Shown here in pieces: positions 1 to 7,582 of a stretch of 34,868 nt of DNA. Under the pieces are notes generated by a model. That model made no database searches. It saw nothing but the letters and a program-made list of their open reading frames with translations, and was not told the DNA's origin. The DNA comes from Symbiobacteriaceae bacterium (lineage in GTDB: Bacteria > Bacillota > JAAYKD01 > WRDA01), in NCBI GenBank assembly GCA_009783675.1, contig WRDA01000002.1, forward strand, positions 1 through 34,868. The letters run 5' to 3'. Both the position numbers and the translations under genes were made by a program. How positions within the stretch are numbered: the stretch's first letter is position 1; each line of letters opens with the position of its first letter.

Positions 1-440
1 AGAATGACGCTTTGCTGATATGTTATCTCCAGGTTTTCTGGTTTCTGATAGAGCAGTTCCAGTAGAGAACCGAGTATGTTAACACGCTTTAGTTCGACCT
101 CATCAAGGAGATGGAGACACAGAGCACCCATGTATTGGACCAGCTGCTGGGATGCTTCAGATAAACCGAGTCTGTACAGAACCTCTGCATAGTACTCCAT
201 GACGATTCTGACTCGTGGTGTCAACTGATGAGCGTAAGTTTCTGCCTCTTCACTGACACCGACATCCACAGTGGCTCGGTTCTCTCCAAAGAAGGCAATG
301 CGAAGGGACGCCAGCATTTTTTTATGAGGGGTGCGGGGAGTAGCTTCGTCTTCGTCCCTGGTTTGCAATTCTGTAACTAATTCTTCATCGATTGCTGTGT
401 CATCTACACCCATGATGCGTTTGAATAGGTTCTTAGCCAT
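1..440 (-). CDS. Unrecognised protein, 3' end outside the window
   Basis: Reading the minus strand from an ATG at 438-440, the frame stays open to the window edge without a stop, giving at least 146 residues. A GGGGGA ribosome binding site lies just upstream of the ATG. The protein begins MAKNLFKRIMGVDD, continues with an acidic, probably disordered stretch, then becomes helical and leucine-rich (for example LGSLLELLYQKPENLEI). I see no signal peptide, membrane segment or catalytic motif, and I do not recognise the family. It is divergent from the nucleoside kinase gene, with only about 34 bases between the two start codons. The C-terminus is missing, so full length and function are unknown. 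The call as a real gene rests on the long open frame, the good ribosome binding site and the absence of any competing frame. Confidence 0.72.
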   Translation of the reverse strand, partial: MAKNLFKRIMGVDDTAIDEELVTELQTRDEDEATPRTPHKKMLASLRIAFFGENRATVDVGVSEEAETYAHQLTPRVRIVMEYYAEVLYRLGLSEASQQLVQYMGALCLHLLDEVELKRVNILGSLLELLYQKPENLEITYQQSVI

Positions 441-474
441 ATATCTTCCCCCTAAAAAATAAGTCGAGGATGTG

Positions 475-2124
475 ATGATCGTGCAGATCACTATAGACAA
501 CAGACCATGTGTCATTGAGAGAGGGACGACTCTGCTGCAGCTGGCACAACAGGAGCAGGAGAACTATCAGTATCAGATCATTGCAGCTGCGTTAAATCAT
601 GAACCGGTAGGCATGCAAAGCTTTCCTCAGGAAGGAGACGAAGTCACCTTCTATAATGTGACAAGTTCTACCGGAACCAGAATCTATCAGCTAAGTCTGA
701 CTTTTGTCCTGATCAAGGCTGTACGCGAGTTATATGCGGATGATGCTGAACTATCTGTAGAGTACAGCCTAAGTACCGGAGTCTTTTGTCAGCTGAAGCT
801 CGCTACGCCTTTGGATGAGTCTGAAGTCTTACGCATTCGTCAGCGCATGGCAGAGATCATCGATGAAGATTTGCCCTTCACCTATGAGCCGTTACCAAAG
901 AGAGAAGCTCTGGAATTTTTCCGGCGCGAAAGACTATGGGAGAGAGTAAGGCTGCTCAGTTATTCGCCTGATGTGATGGTTCATGTTTATCGCCTGGGTT
1001 GGCTTCATGAGTTCTTCTATAGTCCAATGGTTCCTTCTACAGGATATTTAAAGTGTTTCGATCTCTCGTATTACGAAGATGGTTTTATTCTGCGCTTCCC
1101 AACACAAACATCACCCACAGAGATACCAGATTTCAACCCCAGCAGGAAACTTTTTACCATCTACCGTGAAGCGGAAGAATGGGCAAACATTTTACAAGTG
1201 CGTCATGTGCCGGATCTGAATGACCTTTCTGTATCAGGTAACATCATGGAACTCATTCAAACTGCTGAAGGCCTGCACGAGAAGAAGATAGCACAGATCG
1301 CTGATCAGATTGCCGAACGACGCTCACGCCTCATATTGATCTCTGCACCAAGTTCGTCAGGAAAAACCACTTTTGCCAACAGGCTTGCTATTCAGCTGAG
1401 AGTTAACGGCATGCGTCCGGTAACAATAGGGCTGGACAATTATTACCTCAATCGTGGTGAAATACCTCTTGGTGAAGATGGTAATCCTGATTTGGAATCC
1501 CTCTTTGCTCTGGATATCGAAAAATTCAATGACGATTTTATCCGATTACTCGATGGAGAGGTCGTTGACTTGCCTGTTTTTGATTTCACCCAGGGTAGAC
1601 GAGCCGAGCGAAGCAACAGTCTTCGTCTTGAAGAGGGACAACCGGTTGTAATCGAAGGCATCCATGGTTTAAACCCTCAACTGACCCATGGTATTGCCGA
1701 TTCCACCAAGTTTCGGATTTATCTGAGTACCCTGACACAGTTAAACTTCGATCGCCACAACCGAATATACACGACAGATGCCAGACTTCTGCGTCGAATC
1801 GTGCGGGATCATCAGTTCAGAGGCTATCCTGTCGAAGAGACATTAAAAATATGGCCTTCTGTGAGGCGGGGAGAGGAGAAGTGGATTTTCCCCTACTACG
1901 AGGAAGCTGATGCCATTTTTAACTCCCATCTCCTCTATGAGTTAGCCGTGCTGAAACCCTTTGCACTTCAGGAGTTGACTAAAGTAAAGCCAGATTCAGT
2001 TTTCTATACCGATGCCAGCCGACTGATGCAGCTGTTGTCCTACTTCAAAACTGTTGATGCGGAGAGCATCCCTCATAATTCCATTTTACGTGAGTTTGTC
2101 GGTGGCAGCATCTTCCACACTTAA
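475..2124 (+). CDS. Nucleoside (uridine-type) kinase with threonyl-tRNA-synthetase-like N-terminus
   Basis: About 549 residues. The N-terminal ~60 residues resemble a TGS/ubiquitin-like fold. The next part resembles the second additional domain of threonyl-tRNA synthetase (FFYSPMVPSTGYLK and YYEDGFILRFP at roughly residues 175-210). The C-terminal half is a P-loop kinase of the uridine kinase/phosphoribulokinase family, with Walker A SAPSSSGKTT near residue 290 and a VIEGIHGLNP motif. Family knowledge suggests ATP-dependent phosphorylation of a nucleoside, probably uridine or cytidine, in the cytoplasm; the exact substrate is not visible. The frame also has a GTG three bases earlier (472). 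The GAGGA at 466-470 is better spaced for the ATG at 475. A strong terminator follows the stop. This fused architecture is known in Bacillota and does not imply tRNA charging, because no synthetase catalytic core is present. Confidence 0.9.
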   Translation: MIVQITIDNRPCVIERGTTLLQLAQQEQENYQYQIIAAALNHEPVGMQSFPQEGDEVTFYNVTSSTGTRIYQLSLTFVLIKAVRELYADDAELSVEYSLSTGVFCQLKLATPLDESEVLRIRQRMAEIIDEDLPFTYEPLPKREALEFFRRERLWERVRLLSYSPDVMVHVYRLGWLHEFFYSPMVPSTGYLKCFDLSYYEDGFILRFPTQTSPTEIPDFNPSRKLFTIYREAEEWANILQVRHVPDLNDLSVSGNIMELIQTAEGLHEKKIAQIADQIAERRSRLILISAPSSSGKTTFANRLAIQLRVNGMRPVTIGLDNYYLNRGEIPLGEDGNPDLESLFALDIEKFNDDFIRLLDGEVVDLPVFDFTQGRRAERSNSLRLEEGQPVVIEGIHGLNPQLTHGIADSTKFRIYLSTLTQLNFDRHNRIYTTDARLLRRIVRDHQFRGYPVEETLKIWPSVRRGEEKWIFPYYEEADAIFNSHLLYELAVLKPFALQELTKVKPDSVFYTDASRLMQLLSYFKTVDAESIPHNSILREFVGGSIFHT

Positions 2125-2151
2125 CCGCGATGATCCTGTTGAATTAGCAAG

Positions 2152-2191
2152 AGGCTGTCTCGTCAGGAGTATCCTTGCGAGACAGCCTTTT
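2152..2191 (+). terminator. Rho-independent terminator after the nucleoside kinase gene
   Basis: A perfect 11-bp inverted repeat (left arm 2152-2162, right arm 2178-2188, AGGCTGTCTCG and its complement) with a 15-base loop leads into TTTTA. It lies 28 bases after the kinase stop and before the convergent rpmB gene. The T-run is only on the + side, so it mainly serves the kinase transcript. Confidence 0.88.
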
Positions 2192-2218
2192 AGGGGTCAA
2201 CCCGATTGCTCTATTTCC

Positions 2219-2410
2219 CTAAGCTCTTTGCACTTTCCCAGAACGCAGGCAACGGGTGCATACACTTAGCTTCACAGGCTGAAGGTTGACAATCGCATGC
2301 ACTGGTTGAAGATTTGGAGCGATCATGCGTTTAGTCTTTCCCTTGAATTTTGTGATACTATTATGTCCGGACTTTACACTCTTGCCACAAATCGCACAGG
2401 CTCTTGCCAT
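2219..2410 (-). CDS. rpmB: 50S ribosomal protein L28
   Basis: 63 residues, the usual length for bacterial L28. It starts MARACAICGKSVKSGHN and ends with CTRCLRSGKVQRA. Both zinc-ribbon CxxC pairs (C6/C9 and the pair in CTRC) are present, so this is the zinc-binding form rather than the cysteine-free form. L28 is a structural protein of the large ribosomal subunit. The start is supported by AAGGAGGTGG upstream of the ATG. It has its own sigma-A-type promoter in the short gap between it and the aminotransferase gene. It is convergent with the nucleoside kinase gene. Confidence 0.97.
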   Translation of the reverse strand: MARACAICGKSVKSGHNSITKFKGKTKRMIAPNLQPVHAIVNLQPVKLSVCTRCLRSGKVQRA

Positions 2411-2457
2411 CAGTCTTCCACCTCCTTGGCGAGCAATATGGTACCCGAACGCGCATC

Positions 2458-2486
2458 ATTATAGCATCTTGTGAGAACTCGTGCAA
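2458..2486 (-). promoter_or_regulatory. Sigma-A-type promoter for rpmB
   Basis: On the minus strand, TTGCAC (2481-2486) and a perfect TATAAT (2458-2463) are separated by exactly 17 bases. The -35 hexamer sits only 7 bases past the aminotransferase stop. rpmB can therefore be transcribed independently of the upstream gene. Confidence 0.8.
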
Positions 2487-2493
2487 GAAAATT

Positions 2494-3693
2494 TTAACGG
2501 CTATTATAAGCACAAAGTCCTTTTTGCAAGATGAGCATAGCTTTGTTGAGATCCTGACGATTCAAGACATAAGCCAGACGTATTTCGTTCCTTCCAGCTC
2601 CCGGGGTAGCGTAGAAGCCATCTGCCGGGGCGACCATGACAGTGGCACCCTCGTAACTAAAGTCACTTAGCATCCAAGCCGCGAAGTCATTAGTATCTTC
2701 AACAGGAAGGACTGCTATGGAATAGAATGCTCCTTTAGGCAGATAGGTCTGCGCTCCGGGAATTGCCAGAATGCCCTGATAAATGACATCGCGTCGGAGC
2801 TGGTATTCTTCACGGACTCTGGCATAATAGGCTTCAGGAACTTTCAGAGCCGCTACTGCTCCGATTTGTTCAAGAGCTGGTGGGCAGAGGCGAGCCATAC
2901 CAAATTTCAATGCAGCCTCAAGGACTGAAAGATTGTGGGTGACTATATTGCCAATACGTGCTCCACAAGCCGAAAAACGCTTGGATATGGAGTCACAGAT
3001 TACCGCATGCCCGGCTAGACCATCGATACTAAGAATGCTAGTGAAAACCGACCCATCATAAATGAATTCTCGATAAACTTCATCTGCCAGGATGAACAGC
3101 CCATTCTTGACCGCCAAGCGTCCAAGACGTTCCAACTCGGACCTGGTATAGACTACACCAGTGGGATTGCCTGGATTACTGAAGAGTATTGCCTTGGTAC
3201 GCGAGGAGATAAGGGATTCCAAGAGATCGTCAGGTGGCAATCTGAACCCATCAGCTGGAGAACCCGGTACAGGTACAATGCTGATCCCTGCCATAGTTGC
3301 AAAACTGTTGTAGTTAGTATAGAATGGTTCCAGAGTTAATACTTCATCTCCTGGATTGCAACAGGTCAACAGACAGAAGAGAACGGCTTCACTGCCACCG
3401 GTAGTAATCAGAATCTCCTGCTCGTTAACATCGACGCCAAAAGAAGCATAATACGGTACTAATCCTGCGCGTAACTCAGGCTGTCCTCCTGACTCTCCAT
3501 AAGCGAGTATCTTAATATCCGCATCATAGATGGCGCGAAAATACTCTGGTGGTGTCTCTATATCCGGCTGTCCGATGTTCAGATGGTAAACTCTAATCCC
3601 CTGATCTTTCGCTCTGTTTGCTAAAGGAACCAATCTGCGAATGGGAGAAGCCTGAACCTCTTGTCCTCGCCGGGCTATTGACAGTTCGTGCAT
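2494..3693 (-). CDS. PLP-dependent class I/II aminotransferase (aspartate aminotransferase fold)
   Basis: 399 residues, a normal length for fold-type I aminotransferases. Visible motifs are YHLNIGQPDIETP near the N-terminus, SNPGNPTGVVYTR around 172-184, ADEVYREF around 203-210, and the PLP lysine context SISKRFSACGARIG with K238 as the expected Schiff-base residue. The conserved arginine that binds the substrate carboxylate should lie in NEIRLAYVL near the C-terminus. It transfers amino groups between an amino acid and a 2-oxo acid; which amino acid cannot be read from the sequence (aspartate, alanine or aromatic are all possible). The start has AAGGAGGT eight bases upstream. It is divergent from the AIR-synthase-like gene. 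rpmB follows but has its own promoter. Confidence 0.92.
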   Translation of the reverse strand: MHELSIARRGQEVQASPIRRLVPLANRAKDQGIRVYHLNIGQPDIETPPEYFRAIYDADIKILAYGESGGQPELRAGLVPYYASFGVDVNEQEILITTGGSEAVLFCLLTCCNPGDEVLTLEPFYTNYNSFATMAGISIVPVPGSPADGFRLPPDDLLESLISSRTKAILFSNPGNPTGVVYTRSELERLGRLAVKNGLFILADEVYREFIYDGSVFTSILSIDGLAGHAVICDSISKRFSACGARIGNIVTHNLSVLEAALKFGMARLCPPALEQIGAVAALKVPEAYYARVREEYQLRRDVIYQGILAIPGAQTYLPKGAFYSIAVLPVEDTNDFAAWMLSDFSYEGATVMVAPADGFYATPGAGRNEIRLAYVLNRQDLNKAMLILQKGLCAYNSR

Positions 3694-3732
3694 ATCCGGT
3701 TACCTCCTTGCAGTAACTGTAGTTTCATCTAT

Positions 3733-3760
3733 AAACCAGTTCGACATTCTGGTTTTTTTT
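3733..3760 (+). terminator. Terminator-like hairpin in a divergent intergenic region
   Basis: AAACCAG (3733-3739) and CTGGTTT (3749-3755) form a 7-bp stem with a 9-base loop, followed by a run of eight T residues counting from the stem. It has terminator form on the + strand but no + gene ends just before it. It lies between the divergent aminotransferase and AIR-synthase-like genes. It may act as a leader attenuator or as insulation. TTGCAG (3708-3713), 16 bases, TATAAA (3730-3735) is a possible + strand promoter that would overlap the stem. Confidence 0.5.
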
Positions 3761-3792
3761 CCTCCAGGTTGTTAGTAGTTTAATGGCAGGTG

Positions 3793-4836
3793 ATGGCATT
3801 GATTCCAGTAGGAAAACTGACTCCACAGCAACTTCATGAAGCTGTTTTCAAGTATAGAGGTTACCAGAGGCCAGAAGTTCTCCTTGGTTCATCTCTGGGC
3901 GAGGATGCTGCTGTTATCGCTTTTGGTCCGGGACAAGTGGTAGTCTCAACGGATCCTATTACAGGCGCATCCTGTCGTTCAGGTTGGTTAGCCGTACATG
4001 TGGCTGCCAACGATGTCCTGTGCAGCGGCGCTGAACCTGTGGCTTGTCTGATTACAATTCTAGCGCCTCTAAATACAGAGGAGAGTAAGATTGCAATAAT
4101 CATGAAAGAAGCTTCAGAGGCTGCCCAGGAGCTTCAAATGGAGATTTGTGGCGGACATACGGAAGTAACCGACAGTGTGAACAGAATCATCATCTCCACA
4201 GTAGTACTCGGGATAAGAAACGAAGAATTATTCCCAGGAAACCTGTGTATTGAACCGGATAGTGCAATAGTGGTCAGTAAACCGGTCGGCTTGGAAGGAT
4301 CTGCTATTCTGGCCAGAGATTACCATCGCCAACTCAGTGGATTTATGGAAAGCAGTGAGTTGGAAGAATTATCATCTTTTTTTAATTCGATCAGTGTTGC
4401 CAGGGAGAGTCGTATCGCTGTACGACATGGTGTCATGGTTATGCATGATGTTACCGAAGGGGGAATCCTTGGGGCCTTATTCGAAATGTCTTTGTCCAGG
4501 AATATGGGCTTCACCCTGGAGGAAGAAGCGATCCCGATTCATCCCCTGACTCATAAACTCTGCCAGATTATGCACGCCGATCCTTTACGACTCATCTCCA
4601 GCGGATGTCTGATCATTGTCTGCCGTGTAGGTGAAACGCTGGTAAAGGAGTTAAGGGAGCAAGGCATGGATGCCGCTGTGGTTGGTCACTTTACCTCCAG
4701 GCAGGAGCGGATCATGCTTCGCAGAGACTCCTCGTCGGGATGCATGGAACGTCATATCATAGACCAACCATCAGGGGATGCTCTGTGGGATATACAGGCC
4801 AGGCTTACGCCCTCCGTCAAGCATCATGATCCCTGA
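3793..4836 (+). CDS. AIR synthase-related (PurM/HypE/SelD/ThiL superfamily) protein
   Basis: About 347 residues with the two-domain layout of the PurM superfamily. The N-terminal domain contains the ATP-site glycine/aspartate region SSLGEDAAVIAFG, then VVSTDPITG and AVHVAANDVLCSGAEP. The C-terminal domain contains VMVMHDVTEGGILGALFEM and LISSGCLIIV. These enzymes bind ATP and usually activate a carbonyl or carboxyl oxygen. It does not end in the PR-[IV]-C motif with the terminal cysteine of hydrogenase maturation protein HypE, and no hydrogenase genes are nearby, so the substrate is unknown. In-frame starts are GTG 3790, ATG 3793 and TTG 3799. The AGGTGAT at 3788-3794 is best spaced for TTG 3799, which would give MIPVGKL. 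The 3' end overlaps rsmH by 11 bases, suggesting translational coupling. Confidence 0.8.
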   Translation: MALIPVGKLTPQQLHEAVFKYRGYQRPEVLLGSSLGEDAAVIAFGPGQVVVSTDPITGASCRSGWLAVHVAANDVLCSGAEPVACLITILAPLNTEESKIAIIMKEASEAAQELQMEICGGHTEVTDSVNRIIISTVVLGIRNEELFPGNLCIEPDSAIVVSKPVGLEGSAILARDYHRQLSGFMESSELEELSSFFNSISVARESRIAVRHGVMVMHDVTEGGILGALFEMSLSRNMGFTLEEEAIPIHPLTHKLCQIMHADPLRLISSGCLIIVCRVGETLVKELREQGMDAAVVGHFTSRQERIMLRRDSSSGCMERHIIDQPSGDALWDIQARLTPSVKHHDP

Positions 4837-5779
4837 AAGTAACTATACACACCAGAGTGTGATGACAGATGAAGTGGTAGCTTCACTGGCTGCACAACAT
4901 CCTGGCCTCTATCTAGACTGCACATTAGGTGGAGGCGGGCATAGCAGGGCTATCCTGACGACATGCAAAGATTGTCATGTAATTGGTGTTGACCGAGATC
5001 CTGCTGCGATAGCTGCAGCCAGACTTTACCTTGATGATTATCGGCAGGCGATTACTCTGGTCAAGGGAAATTTCAGGGACCTCGATGTAATTGTCAGAGA
5101 GCTGTTCCCTACGATGACGAATCCTTTGCTGGATGGCATCGTGTTCGATTTAGGCGTCTCTTCACCACAGTTGGATGACGAAAGTCGTGGCTTCAGTTAC
5201 TGGGGCAGCCATGAGTTGGATATGCGGATGGACTCCACACAACAGCTGACTGCTGCAATCATCCTTAGCGAAGCATCCGAGGACGAACTCACTCGCATTA
5301 TCCTCGAATACGGTGAGGAGCGCTGGGCATCGCGTATAGCAAGTTTTATCATCAAAGCAAGAGAACACACAAGGATAGAAACCGTGGATCAACTGGTGCA
5401 CATCATCAGTGATGCCATACCCGCAGCAGCCAGACGCCAGGGAGGGCATCCCGCCCGACGCACCTTCCAGGCTTTACGTATAGCCGTGAACGACGAGTTA
5501 GGAGCCTTGCAGGAAGCTTTACCTAAAGCTACAGAGATGCTAAAGCCTGGAGGAAAGATGGTGGTAATCAGTTTCCACTCCTTAGAGGACAGGCTTGTAA
5601 AAGCTTTCTTCAGCGAAGCTGCAAATCCATGTAAGTGTCCCCCCAGATATCCTTGTGTCTGTGGCCTAAAGCCAATACTCAAGCTATATAATCCTAAAGT
5701 CGTATATGCTTCATCTCAGGAAATACTAAAAAACCCCAGGGCGCGCAGTGCAAAGCTGCGTGTTGCTCAACGTATATAA
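4826..5779 (+). CDS. rsmH: 16S rRNA (cytosine-1402 N4) methyltransferase
   Basis: 317 residues from the ATG at 4826, matching the usual RsmH (MraW) length of about 310. The N-terminus NYTHQSVMTDEVV aligns with the family start, and the SAM-binding motif is LDCTLGGGGHS. FDLGVSSPQLDDESRGFSY and the C-terminal VVISFHSLEDRLVKAFF are also family hallmarks. It methylates C1402 of 16S rRNA using S-adenosylmethionine. The open frame extends upstream to 4778, but the family start and the overlap with the AIR-synthase-like gene favour 4826; no clear ribosome binding site is visible, consistent with coupling. It normally opens dcw clusters after mraZ, which is absent here. Its TAA stop is in the same frame as the next gene. 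Confidence 0.96.
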   Translation: MIPESNYTHQSVMTDEVVASLAAQHPGLYLDCTLGGGGHSRAILTTCKDCHVIGVDRDPAAIAAARLYLDDYRQAITLVKGNFRDLDVIVRELFPTMTNPLLDGIVFDLGVSSPQLDDESRGFSYWGSHELDMRMDSTQQLTAAIILSEASEDELTRIILEYGEERWASRIASFIIKAREHTRIETVDQLVHIISDAIPAAARRQGGHPARRTFQALRIAVNDELGALQEALPKATEMLKPGGKMVVISFHSLEDRLVKAFFSEAANPCKCPPRYPCVCGLKPILKLYNPKVVYASSQEILKNPRARSAKLRVAQRI

Positions 5780-5797
5780 GCGAAAGGTGGAGGGATC

Positions 5798-6157
5798 CTG
5801 TCAGCATTAAGGAAAGAAGAGACATGGATTCCAGAGAAGACAGAGGCGCCTCGCAGATATCATGTACCCAAACTTCGCCGCAGACGCTCTCATCTCTGGC
5901 CCTGGCGACGCCTGATTCTGCTCATGCTTATCCTTGGCGTATTAGTCCTGCTGCAACTCAGAGGATATGCCGAAGAGACCAGTCTCTCTTTTCAGATTGA
6001 GGAGAAAACTAAAGGTCTCAACAGCGCGCAGAACTCTACTGAACGTCTCCGAATGGAAATACATCGGGAGAACTCTCTGGAGAGTCTGGAACGAAGAGCA
6101 CAGGAACTGGGATTTACCAAGGCAACACCGCAGCAGTATGCTTCTGTCTTAAGATAA
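5798..6157 (+). CDS. ftsL: FtsL-like divisome membrane protein, probable CTG start
   Basis: The frame is open from just after the rsmH stop to the TAA at 6155-6157. Read from the CTG at 5798 it gives 119 residues. They comprise a basic cytoplasmic N-terminus (KLRRRRSHLWPWRR), one membrane segment (LILLMLILGVLVLLQL), and a coiled-coil-like extracytoplasmic part rich in E, L and R. This is the layout of FtsL/DivIC-type proteins, which form the FtsQLB complex, and the position after rsmH is where ftsL normally lies. No ATG, GTG or TTG exists in frame before the ATG at 5924, which would cut into the membrane segment. GGTGGAGGG (5786-5794) is a good ribosome binding site placed for CTG 5798. The non-AUG start is inferred; a sequencing error at this base is the alternative. 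Confidence 0.75.
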   Translation: MSALRKEETWIPEKTEAPRRYHVPKLRRRRSHLWPWRRLILLMLILGVLVLLQLRGYAEETSLSFQIEEKTKGLNSAQNSTERLRMEIHRENSLESLERRAQELGFTKATPQQYASVLR

Positions 6158-6190
6158 TTATGCTCGAGGTAGGAAGATGGAGGATCTCCC

Positions 6191-7579
6191 ATGCTAAACC
6201 TTGTACCATCACAGATTGCCCGCATTGTAACTGGGCAAGCTTTCGGTTCTGATGACAGACCCGTCTCAGGGGCTGTCAGTGACAGTCGACTAGTTCGTCC
6301 AGGGTCATTGTTTGTCGCCCTCCGAGGTGAAAGAACAGATGGACATGACTATGCAAATCAGGCTCTGGCCGCAGGTGCTTCTGCTATTCTAACTGAGGAG
6401 TATATTGACGGACTCAGCCCGCAGATAGTGGTGGAAGACTGCCGCAAGGCACTTGCTGAGCTGGCACAGTTTCAATTGCAAAGATATCCTGTCCGCATCA
6501 TCGGCATAACGGGAAGCATGGGCAAGACCTGTACCAAGGACTTGACAGCTTCCGTTTTAAGCCAGCGTTTTTCCGTTCATAAGAGTGAAGGGAACAGGAA
6601 TACCGAGGTATCTTTACCAATGACCATCTTCGACCTGGAACCTCATCATCAGGTAGCGGTGCTTGAGATGGGTATGGTGGCACAGGGAGACATTGCAGAG
6701 TTATGCGCAATCGCCCCTCCTGATCTTGCGATAATCTGTAATATCCTGGAGGTTCATTTGGAACGCTTCAACTCCATTGATGAGATAGCCGATACGAAAG
6801 GTGAAATATTCCAGGCTTTAAGCTCCAAAGGAATCGCTCTGGTCAATAATGATGATCCCAGGGTCGTCGCTCAGAGCCGCAAAGCTTTGGGGCGTAAAGT
6901 CAGTTATGGCCTCACTCACCAGGCAGATATGATGGCTACCGACATCTGCAGTCATGGGATTGAGGGCAGCACTTTCTCACTTATTTTTCCGGATGGTGCG
7001 CAGCAAGTAATCCATCTCTCGCTACCAGGTGTCCACATGGTTAATAATGCTTTACCAGCTGCTCTGGCAGGTCACCTCATGGGGATGACGCCTGTGGAGA
7101 TTGCCTGCGGTCTATCCCAGGCTACACTCTCGGACCAACGCCTCCATATCCGGGAACTGGCCAAAGGCATCACACTGGTTGATGATAGCTATAACTCTAA
7201 TCCTTATTCTGCAGAGGCAGCTTTGCGACTGGTGGCTGACATCCGACAGGAGCGCCCTCTCTTTATCGTTCTTGGAGATATGCTGGAGTTAGGAGAACAC
7301 AGTCGAACTGCTCACCTGAAAGTGGGAAGACTTGTCGCTGATCTGCACCCGGATTTTGTGCTAACTCGAGGTGAACTCTCAGCCCTCATTGGAAAAGAAG
7401 CGGCTAATCATGGTATGCCTGAAGAGAGAGTCCAGCACTTTACCGATAATGAAGAGACTCTCGGGGGCTTAAGAGAGGTGTTGGTACCTGGAGCCCTGGT
7501 CCTGATAAAGGGTTCGAGGGGTATGATGATGGAAAGGATTGTCGAGGGTTTACTGACTGACACCCTCAGGAATGTGTAA
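6191..7579 (+). CDS. murF: UDP-N-acetylmuramoyl-tripeptide--D-alanyl-D-alanine ligase
   Basis: 462 residues, the usual MurF length. It adds D-Ala-D-Ala to the UDP-MurNAc tripeptide with ATP hydrolysis in the cytoplasm. It carries the Mur ligase P-loop GITGSMGKTCTKD (GSMGKT at 108-113), the EGNRNTEVSLPMTI segment, EMGMVAQGDIAEL and ICNILEVHLERF, and the C-terminal domain segment DDSYNSNPYS typical of MurF. The equivalents of the common NxN and GEAH motifs are somewhat altered (RNTE, LEVH), so it is a divergent MurF. The ATG at 6191 has GGAGG seven bases upstream. It directly follows ftsL: the ftsI and murE genes normally lying between are missing. mraY follows after three bases. Confidence 0.93.
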   Translation: MLNLVPSQIARIVTGQAFGSDDRPVSGAVSDSRLVRPGSLFVALRGERTDGHDYANQALAAGASAILTEEYIDGLSPQIVVEDCRKALAELAQFQLQRYPVRIIGITGSMGKTCTKDLTASVLSQRFSVHKSEGNRNTEVSLPMTIFDLEPHHQVAVLEMGMVAQGDIAELCAIAPPDLAIICNILEVHLERFNSIDEIADTKGEIFQALSSKGIALVNNDDPRVVAQSRKALGRKVSYGLTHQADMMATDICSHGIEGSTFSLIFPDGAQQVIHLSLPGVHMVNNALPAALAGHLMGMTPVEIACGLSQATLSDQRLHIRELAKGITLVDDSYNSNPYSAEAALRLVADIRQERPLFIVLGDMLELGEHSRTAHLKVGRLVADLHPDFVLTRGELSALIGKEAANHGMPEERVQHFTDNEETLGGLREVLVPGALVLIKGSRGMMMERIVEGLLTDTLRNV

Positions 7580-7582
7580 TAT

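Noticed and set aside
475..2124. Threonyl-tRNA synthetase
   Set aside because: Only the N-terminal accessory-like domains are present; the C-terminal half is a P-loop kinase and there is no class II synthetase core.
3793..4836. Hydrogenase maturation protein HypE
   Set aside because: Same superfamily, but the C-terminal cysteine motif is missing and no hydrogenase or hyp genes are nearby.
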